NCBI GenBank assembly: GCA_002347185.1
Contig: DDXK01000118.1
Span: 1-13,625 of the forward strand
DNA: 13,625 nucleotides
Reading direction: 5' to 3'
From: Desulfobulbaceae bacterium UBA2262
GTDB lineage: Bacteria; Desulfobacterota; Desulfobulbia; Desulfobulbales; Desulfurivibrionaceae
Under the pieces are notes generated by a model. The model was not told the origin of the DNA and did no database searches. It saw nothing but the letters and a program-made list of their open reading frames with translations. The position numbers were made by a program, and so were the translations under genes. Below, piece by piece: positions 7,069 through 13,293 of the stretch (the stretch's first letter is position 1; the number at the start of each line of letters is the position of its first letter).

Positions 7069-8088
7069 TCACACCATCCTGAATGGGGCGAGAACGGCTT
7101 TAACTGACTTCCGGAAGAGTGATGACGAAACAGAGTGCTTTGCGCTCTTGCCCTTCAACGCGGCATCGATAGCTTCCAGAAAAATTGATTTTATGGCATC
7201 TGGCGAATATTTCTCCCAGATCCGAGGCTGCGCCGTGTCGAGATATGCCAATCTCGCTTCGTTATTTCTTAGATTCATTATTGCCTGTTGCAGCTGTTTT
7301 TCGTTATTGAAAACCGTATATTCGACACCAGATTCTTTTGCCGTGCGTAGGTAATCTGGGGTATCGCTAACCACCGCTGGAACGCCCCAAGCGATACTGG
7401 TGACCATTTTGTTGTTGCTTTTCGCCCGGTCAATGTCGGTGCCATCATGCATAAGGCAGGAGATGTGGCATCCCTGAAGAATCTGGGTGAATTGCTCCAA
7501 AGACCAGTGAATGAATTCGACGTGGGGATATTTTTTTGTTATTTCCTCGCTGGGAGCGGTGACCACCACAATTTTGACCTGTGGCATCGCAGATAGCGAT
7601 GAGAGGTGTTTTTCAAACATGCCAAAATTTTTGATACCACCAAACCACAAGACCCTCAGCTTGTCATCGGCAACTAACGGCGGCCGGACGCACTCCTTGG
7701 CATAGTAGTCGACAGCATTTGGGAGGACGACTATATGGAGCGGGTTGAAATTGGTACGGATATACTCGAGACGGCACTGGGTGTCGGTCGTCACCAAGTC
7801 AGCAAGGGCCATTACCTTCCTCAGGTACTTGGGCGAGCAACAGTAAGCCAGTGCGTCGCCAAAGTCGTCTACGTCGTAGACGACCAGTTTTCCTTCCCGC
7901 TTCGCTCGTTTCGCCAAGCGGAAGACAGTTTTGTCAACACGTTTTTGCACAACAAGAACGTCGGCTGAAGCATCGTACCCAATGGTAGTGTGGATTCCGC
8001 TGCTGCACAGCGCCTCACGCAGGATAAAAACGCGGATCCGTGTACTGGCCGCATCTTTATCGCCTAATGGGAGAAAGGATATATGCAT
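7069..8088 (-). CDS. GT-B fold glycosyltransferase (GT1/GT4-like)
   Basis: The 339-residue protein starts MHISFLPLGDKDAASTRIRV. It carries VVQKRVDK (46-53), VVYDVDDFGDAL (69-80), VTTDTQCRLEYI (99-110) and VVLPNAVDYY (120-129) from the N-terminal domain. LRVLWFGGIKNF (144-155) and KSNNKMVTSIAWGVPAVVS (223-241) come from the donor domain. The YDxDD block and the K-x-NK-x(10)-P-V/A-V pattern are those of small GT4-like enzymes in glycan loci; there is no obvious EX7E. The tail (SVSSSLFRKSVKAVLAPFRMV) is basic and amphipathic. Base composition is lower (two 60-base lines counted by hand: about 45-47% GC) than in the neighbouring genes to its left. It shares this trait with the 3' half of wzt just upstream, which suggests that the two travelled together. 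It follows wzt after 28 bases. Confidence 0.85.
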   Translation of the reverse strand: MHISFLPLGDKDAASTRIRVFILREALCSSGIHTTIGYDASADVLVVQKRVDKTVFRLAKRAKREGKLVVYDVDDFGDALAYCCSPKYLRKVMALADLVTTDTQCRLEYIRTNFNPLHIVVLPNAVDYYAKECVRPPLVADDKLRVLWFGGIKNFGMFEKHLSSLSAMPQVKIVVVTAPSEEITKKYPHVEFIHWSLEQFTQILQGCHISCLMHDGTDIDRAKSNNKMVTSIAWGVPAVVSDTPDYLRTAKESGVEYTVFNNEKQLQQAIMNLRNNEARLAYLDTAQPRIWEKYSPDAIKSIFLEAIDAALKGKSAKHSVSSSLFRKSVKAVLAPFRMV

Positions 8089-8116
8089 GCTGAATCCGAA
8101 TCACTGATATAGCGCG

Positions 8117-9412
8117 TTAATCATCAACAAGTTGCCACGCGTAGTCGCTGACGACTGCGGCCAACCTCTCTGTTGGGGGATTACCGCAATTATAAACATC
8201 ATTGCTCAACACTTCAAAATGGCAGACATCCCGTTCAAAGAGCCACTCCCCGGTTTGCGACTCGCAAATACCGAACCTTAGCAAATAACTTCCTGCGGGA
8301 AGAGGAAGTTTCACAATTTGACAGAGCACTTCGTTGATTCCCTTTTTCCAAGTCATCTTGAACGACGAGAAGGGATACATCCCCAGTCTGAGCAAGACAC
8401 GGCCGTTGAAGGTAGTTATGAAAATGGAAGCAGATTTTGATTCGTAGACATCTGGTGAGTAGAATGTAACCTTGAACATGAATGTGTCGAAAGTTCGTAC
8501 AAACGCAATGGGGGACCCTGCGGGACCAACCAAGCTTACTTCCAGCAAATCGAAACCACCGTCCGGCGGTTGCCCCTTCGAGAAGATAACGTGTGAAGAA
8601 GGGTTGCAGGAAAAGACGCCATGCTGAATCAACGCCTCAAAGCAGTCAGCAGTTTCCTCGATTCCTTTGTCGACTAGCCTCTGTCCTTTATCCAAGAGGA
8701 TTCCCCTCAAGCAGAGCAACTTCATCGCTTCCAAGTTATGACTCACAAACAGGACCGTCCGCCCCTCTTTAGCCGATACATCCTCCATCTTTCCCAAACA
8801 CTTCTTCTGAAACTGCGCATCGCCAACCGCCAGCACCTCATCCACCACCAGTATCTCCGGCTCCAGATGGGCTGCCACCGCAAAGGCCAGTCGAACATAC
8901 ATTCCTGAAGAATACCGCTTCACCGGTGTATCGAGAAACTTCTCGATCTCGGCAAAGTCGACGATCTCGTCAAACTTCTTTTTTATCTCGGCGCGATTCA
9001 TTCCCTGAATCGCGCCGTTGAGAAAGATGTTTTCCCTGCCGGTCAACTCTGGATGAAAGCCGGTGCCTACCTCCAGCAGGCTGGCAATCCGGCCCTTGAT
9101 CCGCACCCGGCCGGTGGTGGGCTCGGTGATGCGGCTGAGGATTTTCAGCAGGGTTGATTTTCCCGCTCCGTTTCTGCCGATGATGCCGATGCGCTCTCCC
9201 TGCCTGACCTCGAAGGAAACATCCCGGAGTGCCCAGAATTCTTCCTTTTCGGCCACGGCGGTGCGCTTGCTGCCGTGGCCCGTGAGCTTGCGACCAAGTT
9301 TCTTTATGCCATCGCTGAGCACATCGCGCAGGGCAACATAAGGTTGCCTGCCGGACTGGTGGTGTAGGAGATATTTCTTACCGAGGTTTTCGACGGATAT
9401 TACTATGCTCAT
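8117..9412 (-). CDS. wzt: Wzt: polysaccharide ABC exporter ATP-binding subunit with C-terminal glycan-binding domain
   Basis: The 431-residue cytoplasmic ATPase pairs with Wzm to move a lipid-linked glycan across the inner membrane. It shows Walker A GRNGAGKST (79-87), the Q-loop region RIASLLEVGTGFHPELTGREN (108-128) typical of Wzt/TagH, signature YSSGM (167-171), Walker B ILVVDE (187-192) and H-loop His225. After about residue 250 a beta-rich domain follows (VTFYSPDVYESKSASIFITT, LPLPAGSYLLRFGI, CHFEVL). This matches the Wzt C-terminal domain, which in E. coli O8/O9a binds the capped chain end. The start ATG lies three bases after the wzm stop. A long insert at 15-58 before the second strand is normal for this family. 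GC is high in the ATPase half and clearly lower in the C-terminal half (sampled lines 57-67% against about 40%). Confidence 0.96.
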   Translation of the reverse strand: MSIVISVENLGKKYLLHHQSGRQPYVALRDVLSDGIKKLGRKLTGHGSKRTAVAEKEEFWALRDVSFEVRQGERIGIIGRNGAGKSTLLKILSRITEPTTGRVRIKGRIASLLEVGTGFHPELTGRENIFLNGAIQGMNRAEIKKKFDEIVDFAEIEKFLDTPVKRYSSGMYVRLAFAVAAHLEPEILVVDEVLAVGDAQFQKKCLGKMEDVSAKEGRTVLFVSHNLEAMKLLCLRGILLDKGQRLVDKGIEETADCFEALIQHGVFSCNPSSHVIFSKGQPPDGGFDLLEVSLVGPAGSPIAFVRTFDTFMFKVTFYSPDVYESKSASIFITTFNGRVLLRLGMYPFSSFKMTWKKGINEVLCQIVKLPLPAGSYLLRFGICESQTGEWLFERDVCHFEVLSNDVYNCGNPPTERLAAVVSDYAWQLVDD

Positions 9413-9415
9413 AGT

Positions 9416-10243
9416 CTATACCACATCGGCAAAGCTGCGTTCCATGCGGCGGAAATAGTAAAATCCGCTGGCGAGCAGCAGGACGACAAGCAGGAAGGAA
9501 ACAATCATGCCGGGCCAGTGTACGGGAAAGGCCCCTCCAAGCAGGGCCCAACGGAAGCCGTCGATCACTCCGACCATGGGATTGAGGAAATAGAGGAAGC
9601 GCCATTCCTCGGGAACAATGGTGCTGGAAAAGCCGACCGGGGAGATATAGAGGCCGAACTGCACGAGAAAGGGCACCACGTAGCGGAAATCGCGATACTG
9701 AACATTGAGGGCGGAAAGCCACAGGCCGGCGCCAAAGGAGGTCATGAGGGCCATCAGGAAGAATGGCGGCAGCAGGAGCATTCTGGCGTCGGGCGCGACA
9801 CCGTACCAGGCCATGAGGCCAGCGAAGATGAGGGCGGAAATGCCGAAATCCACCACGCTGACAATCACCGAGCTGGCCGGCACGATCAGGCGCGGGAAGT
9901 AAACCTTGGTCAGCAGGTTGGAGTTGTCGATCAGGGAATTGCTGCACTCGCTGAGGGAGTTCGCGAAAAATTGCCAGGGCAGCATGGCCGCGTAAACCAT
10001 GAGCGGATAGGGCACCCCGTTGGACGGGAGCTTGGCCAGCTTGCCAAAGACCAGGGTGAAGACAAGCATGGTGGCCAGCGGCCGCAGCACGCTCCAGGCG
10101 ATTCCTATCGCCGTCTGTTTGTAGCGTACCAGGATATCGCGCCAGGCCAGGAAGAAAAACAGCTCGCGATACTGCCAGATATCCCGCCAGTAGAGGCGAA
10201 TGCCGCGCCCTGGCTCCAGGACCAGATCAAAATCGTCGCTCAT
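9416..10243 (-). CDS. wzm: Wzm: polysaccharide ABC exporter permease
   Basis: The 275-residue ABC-2 permease has the N-terminal amphipathic helix plus LFFFLAWRDILVRYKQTAIGIAW (28-50), a Wzm hallmark. I see six likely membrane segments near 47-67, 79-97, 120-147, 155-178, 186-208 and 245-265. LNVQYRDFRYVVPFLVQFGLYISPV (179-203) is the second classic block, and FLNPMVGVIDGFRWALLG (219-236) the third. It forms the channel for the Wzt ATPase encoded three bases downstream. Its ATG shares ATGA with the stop of a truncated GT2 remnant (10240-10243), so its translation may be coupled to a broken gene. Length and motifs are complete, so I expect it to be functional. Confidence 0.96.
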   Translation of the reverse strand: MSDDFDLVLEPGRGIRLYWRDIWQYRELFFFLAWRDILVRYKQTAIGIAWSVLRPLATMLVFTLVFGKLAKLPSNGVPYPLMVYAAMLPWQFFANSLSECSNSLIDNSNLLTKVYFPRLIVPASSVIVSVVDFGISALIFAGLMAWYGVAPDARMLLLPPFFLMALMTSFGAGLWLSALNVQYRDFRYVVPFLVQFGLYISPVGFSSTIVPEEWRFLYFLNPMVGVIDGFRWALLGGAFPVHWPGMIVSFLLVVLLLASGFYYFRRMERSFADVV

Positions 10244-10485
10244 CCGTACACCTGTTCTTCTGCTCCCCTGTCCTCCACAAGGATCACCTCAAAGCTCTCC
10301 CGGGGATAATCCTCCGCCGCCAGGGAATAAAGAATACCCGCAAGGAGGTCGAGACGTCCATAAAAGTTTATGATGCAGGAGATGCGTATCCTGCGGTCAT
10401 GGGCGGCAAACTCCCGGCAGTCGCCCTGGATGTCGAACGGGCAGGTCTGGAATGCTTTTCGGAGAATGGTTTCGCGCAGGGTCAT
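10240..10485 (-). pseudogene. Truncated N-terminus of a GT2 glycosyltransferase
   Basis: An 81-residue ORF starts MTLRETILRKAFQTCPF. It enters the first strands of a GT2 GT-A domain: RISCIINFYGRLDLLAGILY (34-53) and then YPRESFEVILVEDRG (60-74), equivalent to the strand ending in the UDP-binding aspartates. It then breaks off at EEQVYG and a TGA that overlaps the wzm start. A working GT2 needs about 200 more residues, including the DxD site, none of which is present. It begins seven bases after the stop of the ubiA-like remnant, so the two were probably neighbours in an ancestral operon. It may still matter for translational coupling into wzm. Confidence 0.72.
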
Positions 10486-10492
10486 TATCTTT

Positions 10493-10581
10493 TCAAGGGA
10501 GATAGAGGGTGGCGCCCACCATGACCAGCCACAGCGCACTCACGGCCATGAGCACCTTGTCCTGAAGCAGCGCCTCGGTGG
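10493..10581 (-). pseudogene. Detached 3' end of a second ubiA-like gene (direct repeat copy B)
   Basis: This 89-bp segment matches the end of the intact UbiA-family gene (12442-12530) at 83 of 89 positions by hand alignment, with no gaps. It encodes TEALLQDKVLMAVSALWLVM followed by VGATLYLP and the stop. The six differences fall in four codons. Three are synonymous (CTT/CTG Leu, GGC/GGT Gly, CTC/CTG Leu) and one is a two-base change of Ala for Phe. That pattern suggests a diverged functional allele rather than a decayed fresh duplicate. It is fused in frame to the wzt-like remnant upstream, giving one open frame of 95 codons (10780-10493). A protein of this chimeric kind is unlikely to be useful. 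Confidence 0.87.
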
Positions 10582-10780
10582 AGAGATCCTTCAGTGGCCA
10601 GAATTCTTCCTTGGCGTCTGCCCAAGGGGACCGCTTCCCGGTAAATGGGGCAAGAGTTTTTTGCCAAAGGAGGCTGCCCCGTACCCCAGGCCATCGCGCA
10701 AAGCGGCGTATGCCTCCCGTTGCTGGTGGCACGGGGCGTGACTTCTTGCCCGGGCTTTTGGCGCTGATGACGGTGGTCAT
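10582..10780 (-). pseudogene. N-terminal remnant of a second Wzt-like ATPase
   Basis: The first codons read MTTVISAKSPGKK, matching the intact Wzt start MSIVISVENLGKK. After a frame change near 10715-10720 the second frame reads EAYAALRDGLGYGAASFGKK, matching PYVALRDVLSDGIKKLGRK of Wzt. After another change near 10640 the first frame resumes with AKEEFWPLKDLS, matching EKEEFWALRDVS. So it is the first 67 or so codons of a wzt homologue with two compensating frameshifts, lost before Walker A. It joins the ubiA-like scrap at about 10581. Its ATG shares ATGA with the stop of the AlbA_2 ATPase gene (10777-10780). It is clearly not a copy of the intact wzt gene, since most positions differ. Confidence 0.82.
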
Positions 10781-12165
10781 GGGCTATTCCGATCCCTCCC
10801 GGATTCGGTGGCGTAATAGCCGCCGGTTTTTTTAGAGCCGTTGAAAATTATTTTGTCTTTTGCCTTCAGCTCTTTCAAAAGCCGCTCAAGAGTCCTTTGC
10901 GCAAGCCTTACATTATCCGCTATTTCGCCCCCTTTGGCTCCAGGATGCGCCTTGATATAATCGAGCACTGCGTTTATTCCGCCAGATATTCCGCCAGATA
11001 TTCCGCCAGATATTCCGCCAGGGATTTCATTGCCCGTCTTCTTGAAAGTCACCAGAACACCGTTGGCGAGTTCTTCCATGGCGAAATCAAGATTTCCGGC
11101 TTGTGCAATCGCCTTCCTGATGCGGGTCAGGCCACTGCCATATTTTTCAATCAAACCCGTGAGGTAAAATGCTTCGGCAACCAGCTTGTTGCGCAATTCA
11201 GAATGGTAGGAATCCTGCCGCAATGCCTCTATGGTCAGATTTCCGTACAGACGGCCCGGGCTGTATATGGTGAGTCTGTCGTCAAATATTCGGATCTGGA
11301 TATCAGAGGGATTCTGATAGTCGCGATGCACTATTGCATTGGCAAGCGCCTCGCGGATCGCCACCTGCGGGTATTCCCACACCTCTTCGCGCTCGATTCC
11401 GGAGATTCTGAATGAAATATTGATGTGCTTCGCGATCGCCTGCATGGCTCTGCTGAAAGCATCGGGCAGCGTGTCGGTAATCTGGATATCGTCCCGTATG
11501 GTCGCGGGATCGGTAAATCTGCCGATGTGAATGTTGTATGGAAGGGGATTGGTCGAGAAGAGAAGCATCGCGGCGTTGGTGGGAATAGCGTCTTTTATCA
11601 GGCGTAATTTTCCCAGGGTATACAGATGATTCTCGTCAAGATGAAAGCGCTCCACCCTGTTTACCTTTTCGATAAAGGTATCAAGTTTTTTTGGGTCGAT
11701 ATCCTCCAGATGCGCATCACCACATTGATACGAATCCCAGGAGAGCTGAAATGTTTTCAGGTAGGCGTCAGAAACCTGATTGAGAGACATGAGATGGTTG
11801 GCGGCTTGAATGCGCCTGAAATATTTCCCTTTGCAGGCAACCGGTTTCACCGGAAAGGGGGCTGTCGAAAAAGCAACGATATTTTTCTCATCAACACTGA
11901 CGAGCGCGACATCGGGAATGATCGCGGGCGTTGTTGCCATTTTTATCTGATTGACCCAGTTTTGCACGGTTTCTTTACCAATTGTCACGCCGGTGACTGC
12001 CCCGGAATCCTGTACGCCAACCAGCAAGGTGCCGCCATTTGTGTTGGCGAAGGCGGTCAGCGTCTCGATAGACTCCCTGTCAAAAGAGGCTTTGAACTCC
12101 AGACATTCAGATTCGCCCGCAAGAATCAGATTGACGATTTGTTCCCGCAGGTCGGGAGCAAGCAA
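10777..12165 (-). CDS. AlbA_2/Schlafen-like domain ATPase with winged-helix tail
   Basis: The protein has 462 residues from a TTG start (12163-12165). The N-terminal AlbA_2 (Schlafen-like) domain has ESECLEFKASFDRESIETLT (18-37) and AFANTNGGTLLVGVQD (38-53). The middle has a GHKL-type ATPase region: YPQVAIREALANAIVHRDY (265-283), with the Glu/Asn/His helix, SPGRL (302-306) and LIEKYGSGLTRI (338-349). A flexible linker IPGGISGGISGGISGGIN (381-398) precedes a winged helix (about 399-450). Such proteins are often labelled RecG-like helicases or transcriptional regulators; some sit in defence islands. The role here is unknown, and it has no apparent glycan function. It lies between an intact ubiA-like gene and gene debris, so it looks inserted. 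AGGAGG seven bases before the TTG fixes the start; the open frame extends to 12207 without a good ribosome site. Confidence 0.88.
   Translation of the reverse strand: MLAPDLREQIVNLILAGESECLEFKASFDRESIETLTAFANTNGGTLLVGVQDSGAVTGVTIGKETVQNWVNQIKMATTPAIIPDVALVSVDEKNIVAFSTAPFPVKPVACKGKYFRRIQAANHLMSLNQVSDAYLKTFQLSWDSYQCGDAHLEDIDPKKLDTFIEKVNRVERFHLDENHLYTLGKLRLIKDAIPTNAAMLLFSTNPLPYNIHIGRFTDPATIRDDIQITDTLPDAFSRAMQAIAKHINISFRISGIEREEVWEYPQVAIREALANAIVHRDYQNPSDIQIRIFDDRLTIYSPGRLYGNLTIEALRQDSYHSELRNKLVAEAFYLTGLIEKYGSGLTRIRKAIAQAGNLDFAMEELANGVLVTFKKTGNEIPGGISGGISGGISGGINAVLDYIKAHPGAKGGEIADNVRLAQRTLERLLKELKAKDKIIFNGSKKTGGYYATESGRDRNSP
10976..11023 (-). repeat. 12-bp tandem repeat coding (GGIS)n
   Basis: Three perfect copies of a 12-bp unit (plus strand attccgccagat) and a fourth copy differing in the last two bases sit head to tail within the AlbA_2 ATPase gene. 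They encode the repeated tetrapeptide GGIS in the linker before the winged helix. Copy-number change would lengthen or shorten the linker by four residues and keep the frame. Similar GGI-N/S repeats recur in this protein family. Confidence 0.92.
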
Positions 12166-12172
12166 AAGAGTA

Positions 12173-12178
12173 CCTCCT
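12173..12178 (-). promoter_or_regulatory. Strong Shine-Dalgarno site deciding a TTG start
   Basis: AGGAGG on the minus strand is seven bases before the TTG at 12163-12165. It is one of the best-matched ribosome sites in the window and places the start of the AlbA_2 ATPase 14 codons inside its longest open frame. Confidence 0.72.
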
Positions 12179-12197
12179 GGTCGCAGATAGTCACACC

Positions 12198-12395
12198 TCA
12201 TCGGCAAAGGGGCCTTCCATGCCGGGGTGCCGCTTCGCTGGTCGCCTGCAAGCGGGAGCCGGCAAGATCCTTGCTGCCCTGGTCGGCAAGAAAGCTTTTC
12301 AGCGGCATGACCCTGATTTTCCGCAGCCGGGCGACGGAGTCGGTTATTTCCTGCGTCCGGCAGCGTTTCCTCCTCTCTGCTGTATGTGGGGTCAT
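12198..12395 (-). CDS. Short ORF of unknown nature
   Basis: A 65-residue ORF opens MTPHTAERRKRCRTQEITDS. It is highly basic at the start and has no motif that I recognise. GGAG lies seven bases before its ATG, and the ATG shares ATGA with the stop of an even shorter ORF (MKNHPSHGESA, 12427-12392) that begins 14 bases after the ubiA-like stop. The arrangement looks like coupled translation, but both ORFs could be leftovers of a deleted gene or the edge of inserted DNA. Codon composition does not decide the matter. The remaining bases between the ubiA-like gene and the AlbA_2 ATPase gene show no terminator or promoter that I trust. Confidence 0.35.
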   Translation of the reverse strand: MTPHTAERRKRCRTQEITDSVARLRKIRVMPLKSFLADQGSKDLAGSRLQATSEAAPRHGRPLCR

Positions 12396-12441
12396 GCGGA
12401 TTCTCCGTGGGACGGGTGATTTTTCATGGGCCGTTCTGCTC

Positions 12442-12530
12442 TCAAGGCAGATAGAGGGTAAAACCCACCATGACCAGCCACAGCGCACTCACGGCCATGA
12501 GCACCTTGTCCTGCAGCAGCGCCTCGGTGG
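12442..12530 (-). repeat. Direct repeat copy A (3' end of the intact ubiA-like gene)
   Basis: This is the partner of the 89-bp segment at 10493-10581, in the same orientation and 1,949 bases away, with 83 of 89 positions equal. Here it is the natural 3' end of the intact gene. Together the two copies bracket the short ORF, the AlbA_2 ATPase gene and the wzt-like remnant. Confidence 0.9.
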
Positions 12531-13293
12531 GGTCGCCGCTGGCATCCTTGATGACGCGAAACATGAAGCGGAAGAGGCCGAAGCAGCAGAGCGGCACGGT
12601 GTAGAGCAGGCCGGGGTGGATCACCACGTACATGGCATAGGTGACCAGCACCGTGCCGCCGGTCATGTACATGCTGCCGTGGAGGAAACCGAGCGGGTAT
12701 TCCCGCAGCACCGGGCGATGGGCGGCGGAGTCGCCTTCGAGGAGCTGTTTTTCCGCGCTGCGCTTGCCCAGGCTCAGGAAGATCGAGAGCAGAAAGACGC
12801 TCAGGAACAGCCATTGGGAGATGGGCACCCCGAAGGCGCTGCCGCCGGCCTGCAGACGGAGGAGAAAGCCGGCGGAGATGCAGAAGATGTCCACCACGGC
12901 GATATCCTTGAGCCTGAAGCTGTAGGCGGAGGAGACAAGGAGGTAGGCGAGCAGGGCGAGCAAGAAGGGCGGCGAGACGCGCAGGCCGAGGAGGATGGCC
13001 AGGGCGAAGAGACTGCCGCCCAGCAGGGCCGCGGCCGGCTTGCCGACGGCGCCCGAGGGGATGGGCCGGCTTTTCTTGCGCGGGTGGCGGGCGTCCTTGT
13101 CGGCGTCGAGCAGGTCGTTGTACGCGTAATTGGCGCTGGAGGCCAGGCAGAAGGCCAGGAAGGGCAGGAGCAGGTCGGGCCAGGGCGCCTGCTCGAAAAG
13201 CACCCCGCCGAAGAGCGGCGGAAAGAAGAGCATGAGATTCTTCAGCCATTGCCTGGGGCGCAGAAGCTGAAAGTAGGGCAGCACGGAGTTCAT
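12442..13293 (-). CDS. UbiA-family prenyltransferase, decaprenyl-phosphate phosphoribosyltransferase-like
   Basis: The 283-residue integral membrane protein has about eight or nine hydrophobic helices. The first Asp-rich motif is NDLLDADKDARHPRKKSRPIPSG (59-81). The HPxKxxRPIPSG extension is typical of the UbiA branch that includes mycobacterial Rv3806c, which moves phosphoribose from PRPP to decaprenyl phosphate. The second motif is YSFRLKDIAVVDI (124-136). The known pathway continues to a prenyl-phosphate arabinofuranose donor through DprE1/DprE2 enzymes, neither of which is visible here. In a glycan locus the likely job is to make a lipid-linked pentose donor (inference); quinone prenylation is less likely given the motif. 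The ATG shares ATGA with the stop of the upstream ABC ATPase gene (13290-13293), so the two are probably co-translated. The last 29 codons occur again at 10493-10581. Confidence 0.92.
   Translation of the reverse strand: MNSVLPYFQLLRPRQWLKNLMLFFPPLFGGVLFEQAPWPDLLLPFLAFCLASSANYAYNDLLDADKDARHPRKKSRPIPSGAVGKPAAALLGGSLFALAILLGLRVSPPFLLALLAYLLVSSAYSFRLKDIAVVDIFCISAGFLLRLQAGGSAFGVPISQWLFLSVFLLSIFLSLGKRSAEKQLLEGDSAAHRPVLREYPLGFLHGSMYMTGGTVLVTYAMYVVIHPGLLYTVPLCCFGLFRFMFRVIKDASGDPTEALLQDKVLMAVSALWLVMVGFTLYLP

Noticed and set aside
9518..10309. A 263-codon open frame on the plus strand
   Set aside because: It is antisense to wzm, with low-complexity Glu/His/Gly/Gln-rich composition and no motif. The minus-strand frame has complete Wzm hallmarks.
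10493..10780. The 95-codon frame as a genuine small protein
   Set aside because: It joins a frameshifted Wzt N-terminus to a UbiA C-terminus. Similarity to each parent explains it fully as debris.
12392..13249. A 285-codon minus-strand frame within the ubiA-like gene
   Set aside because: It is the Pro/Arg/Ala-rich shifted frame of the UbiA gene. The other frame has both Asp-rich motifs and membrane helices.
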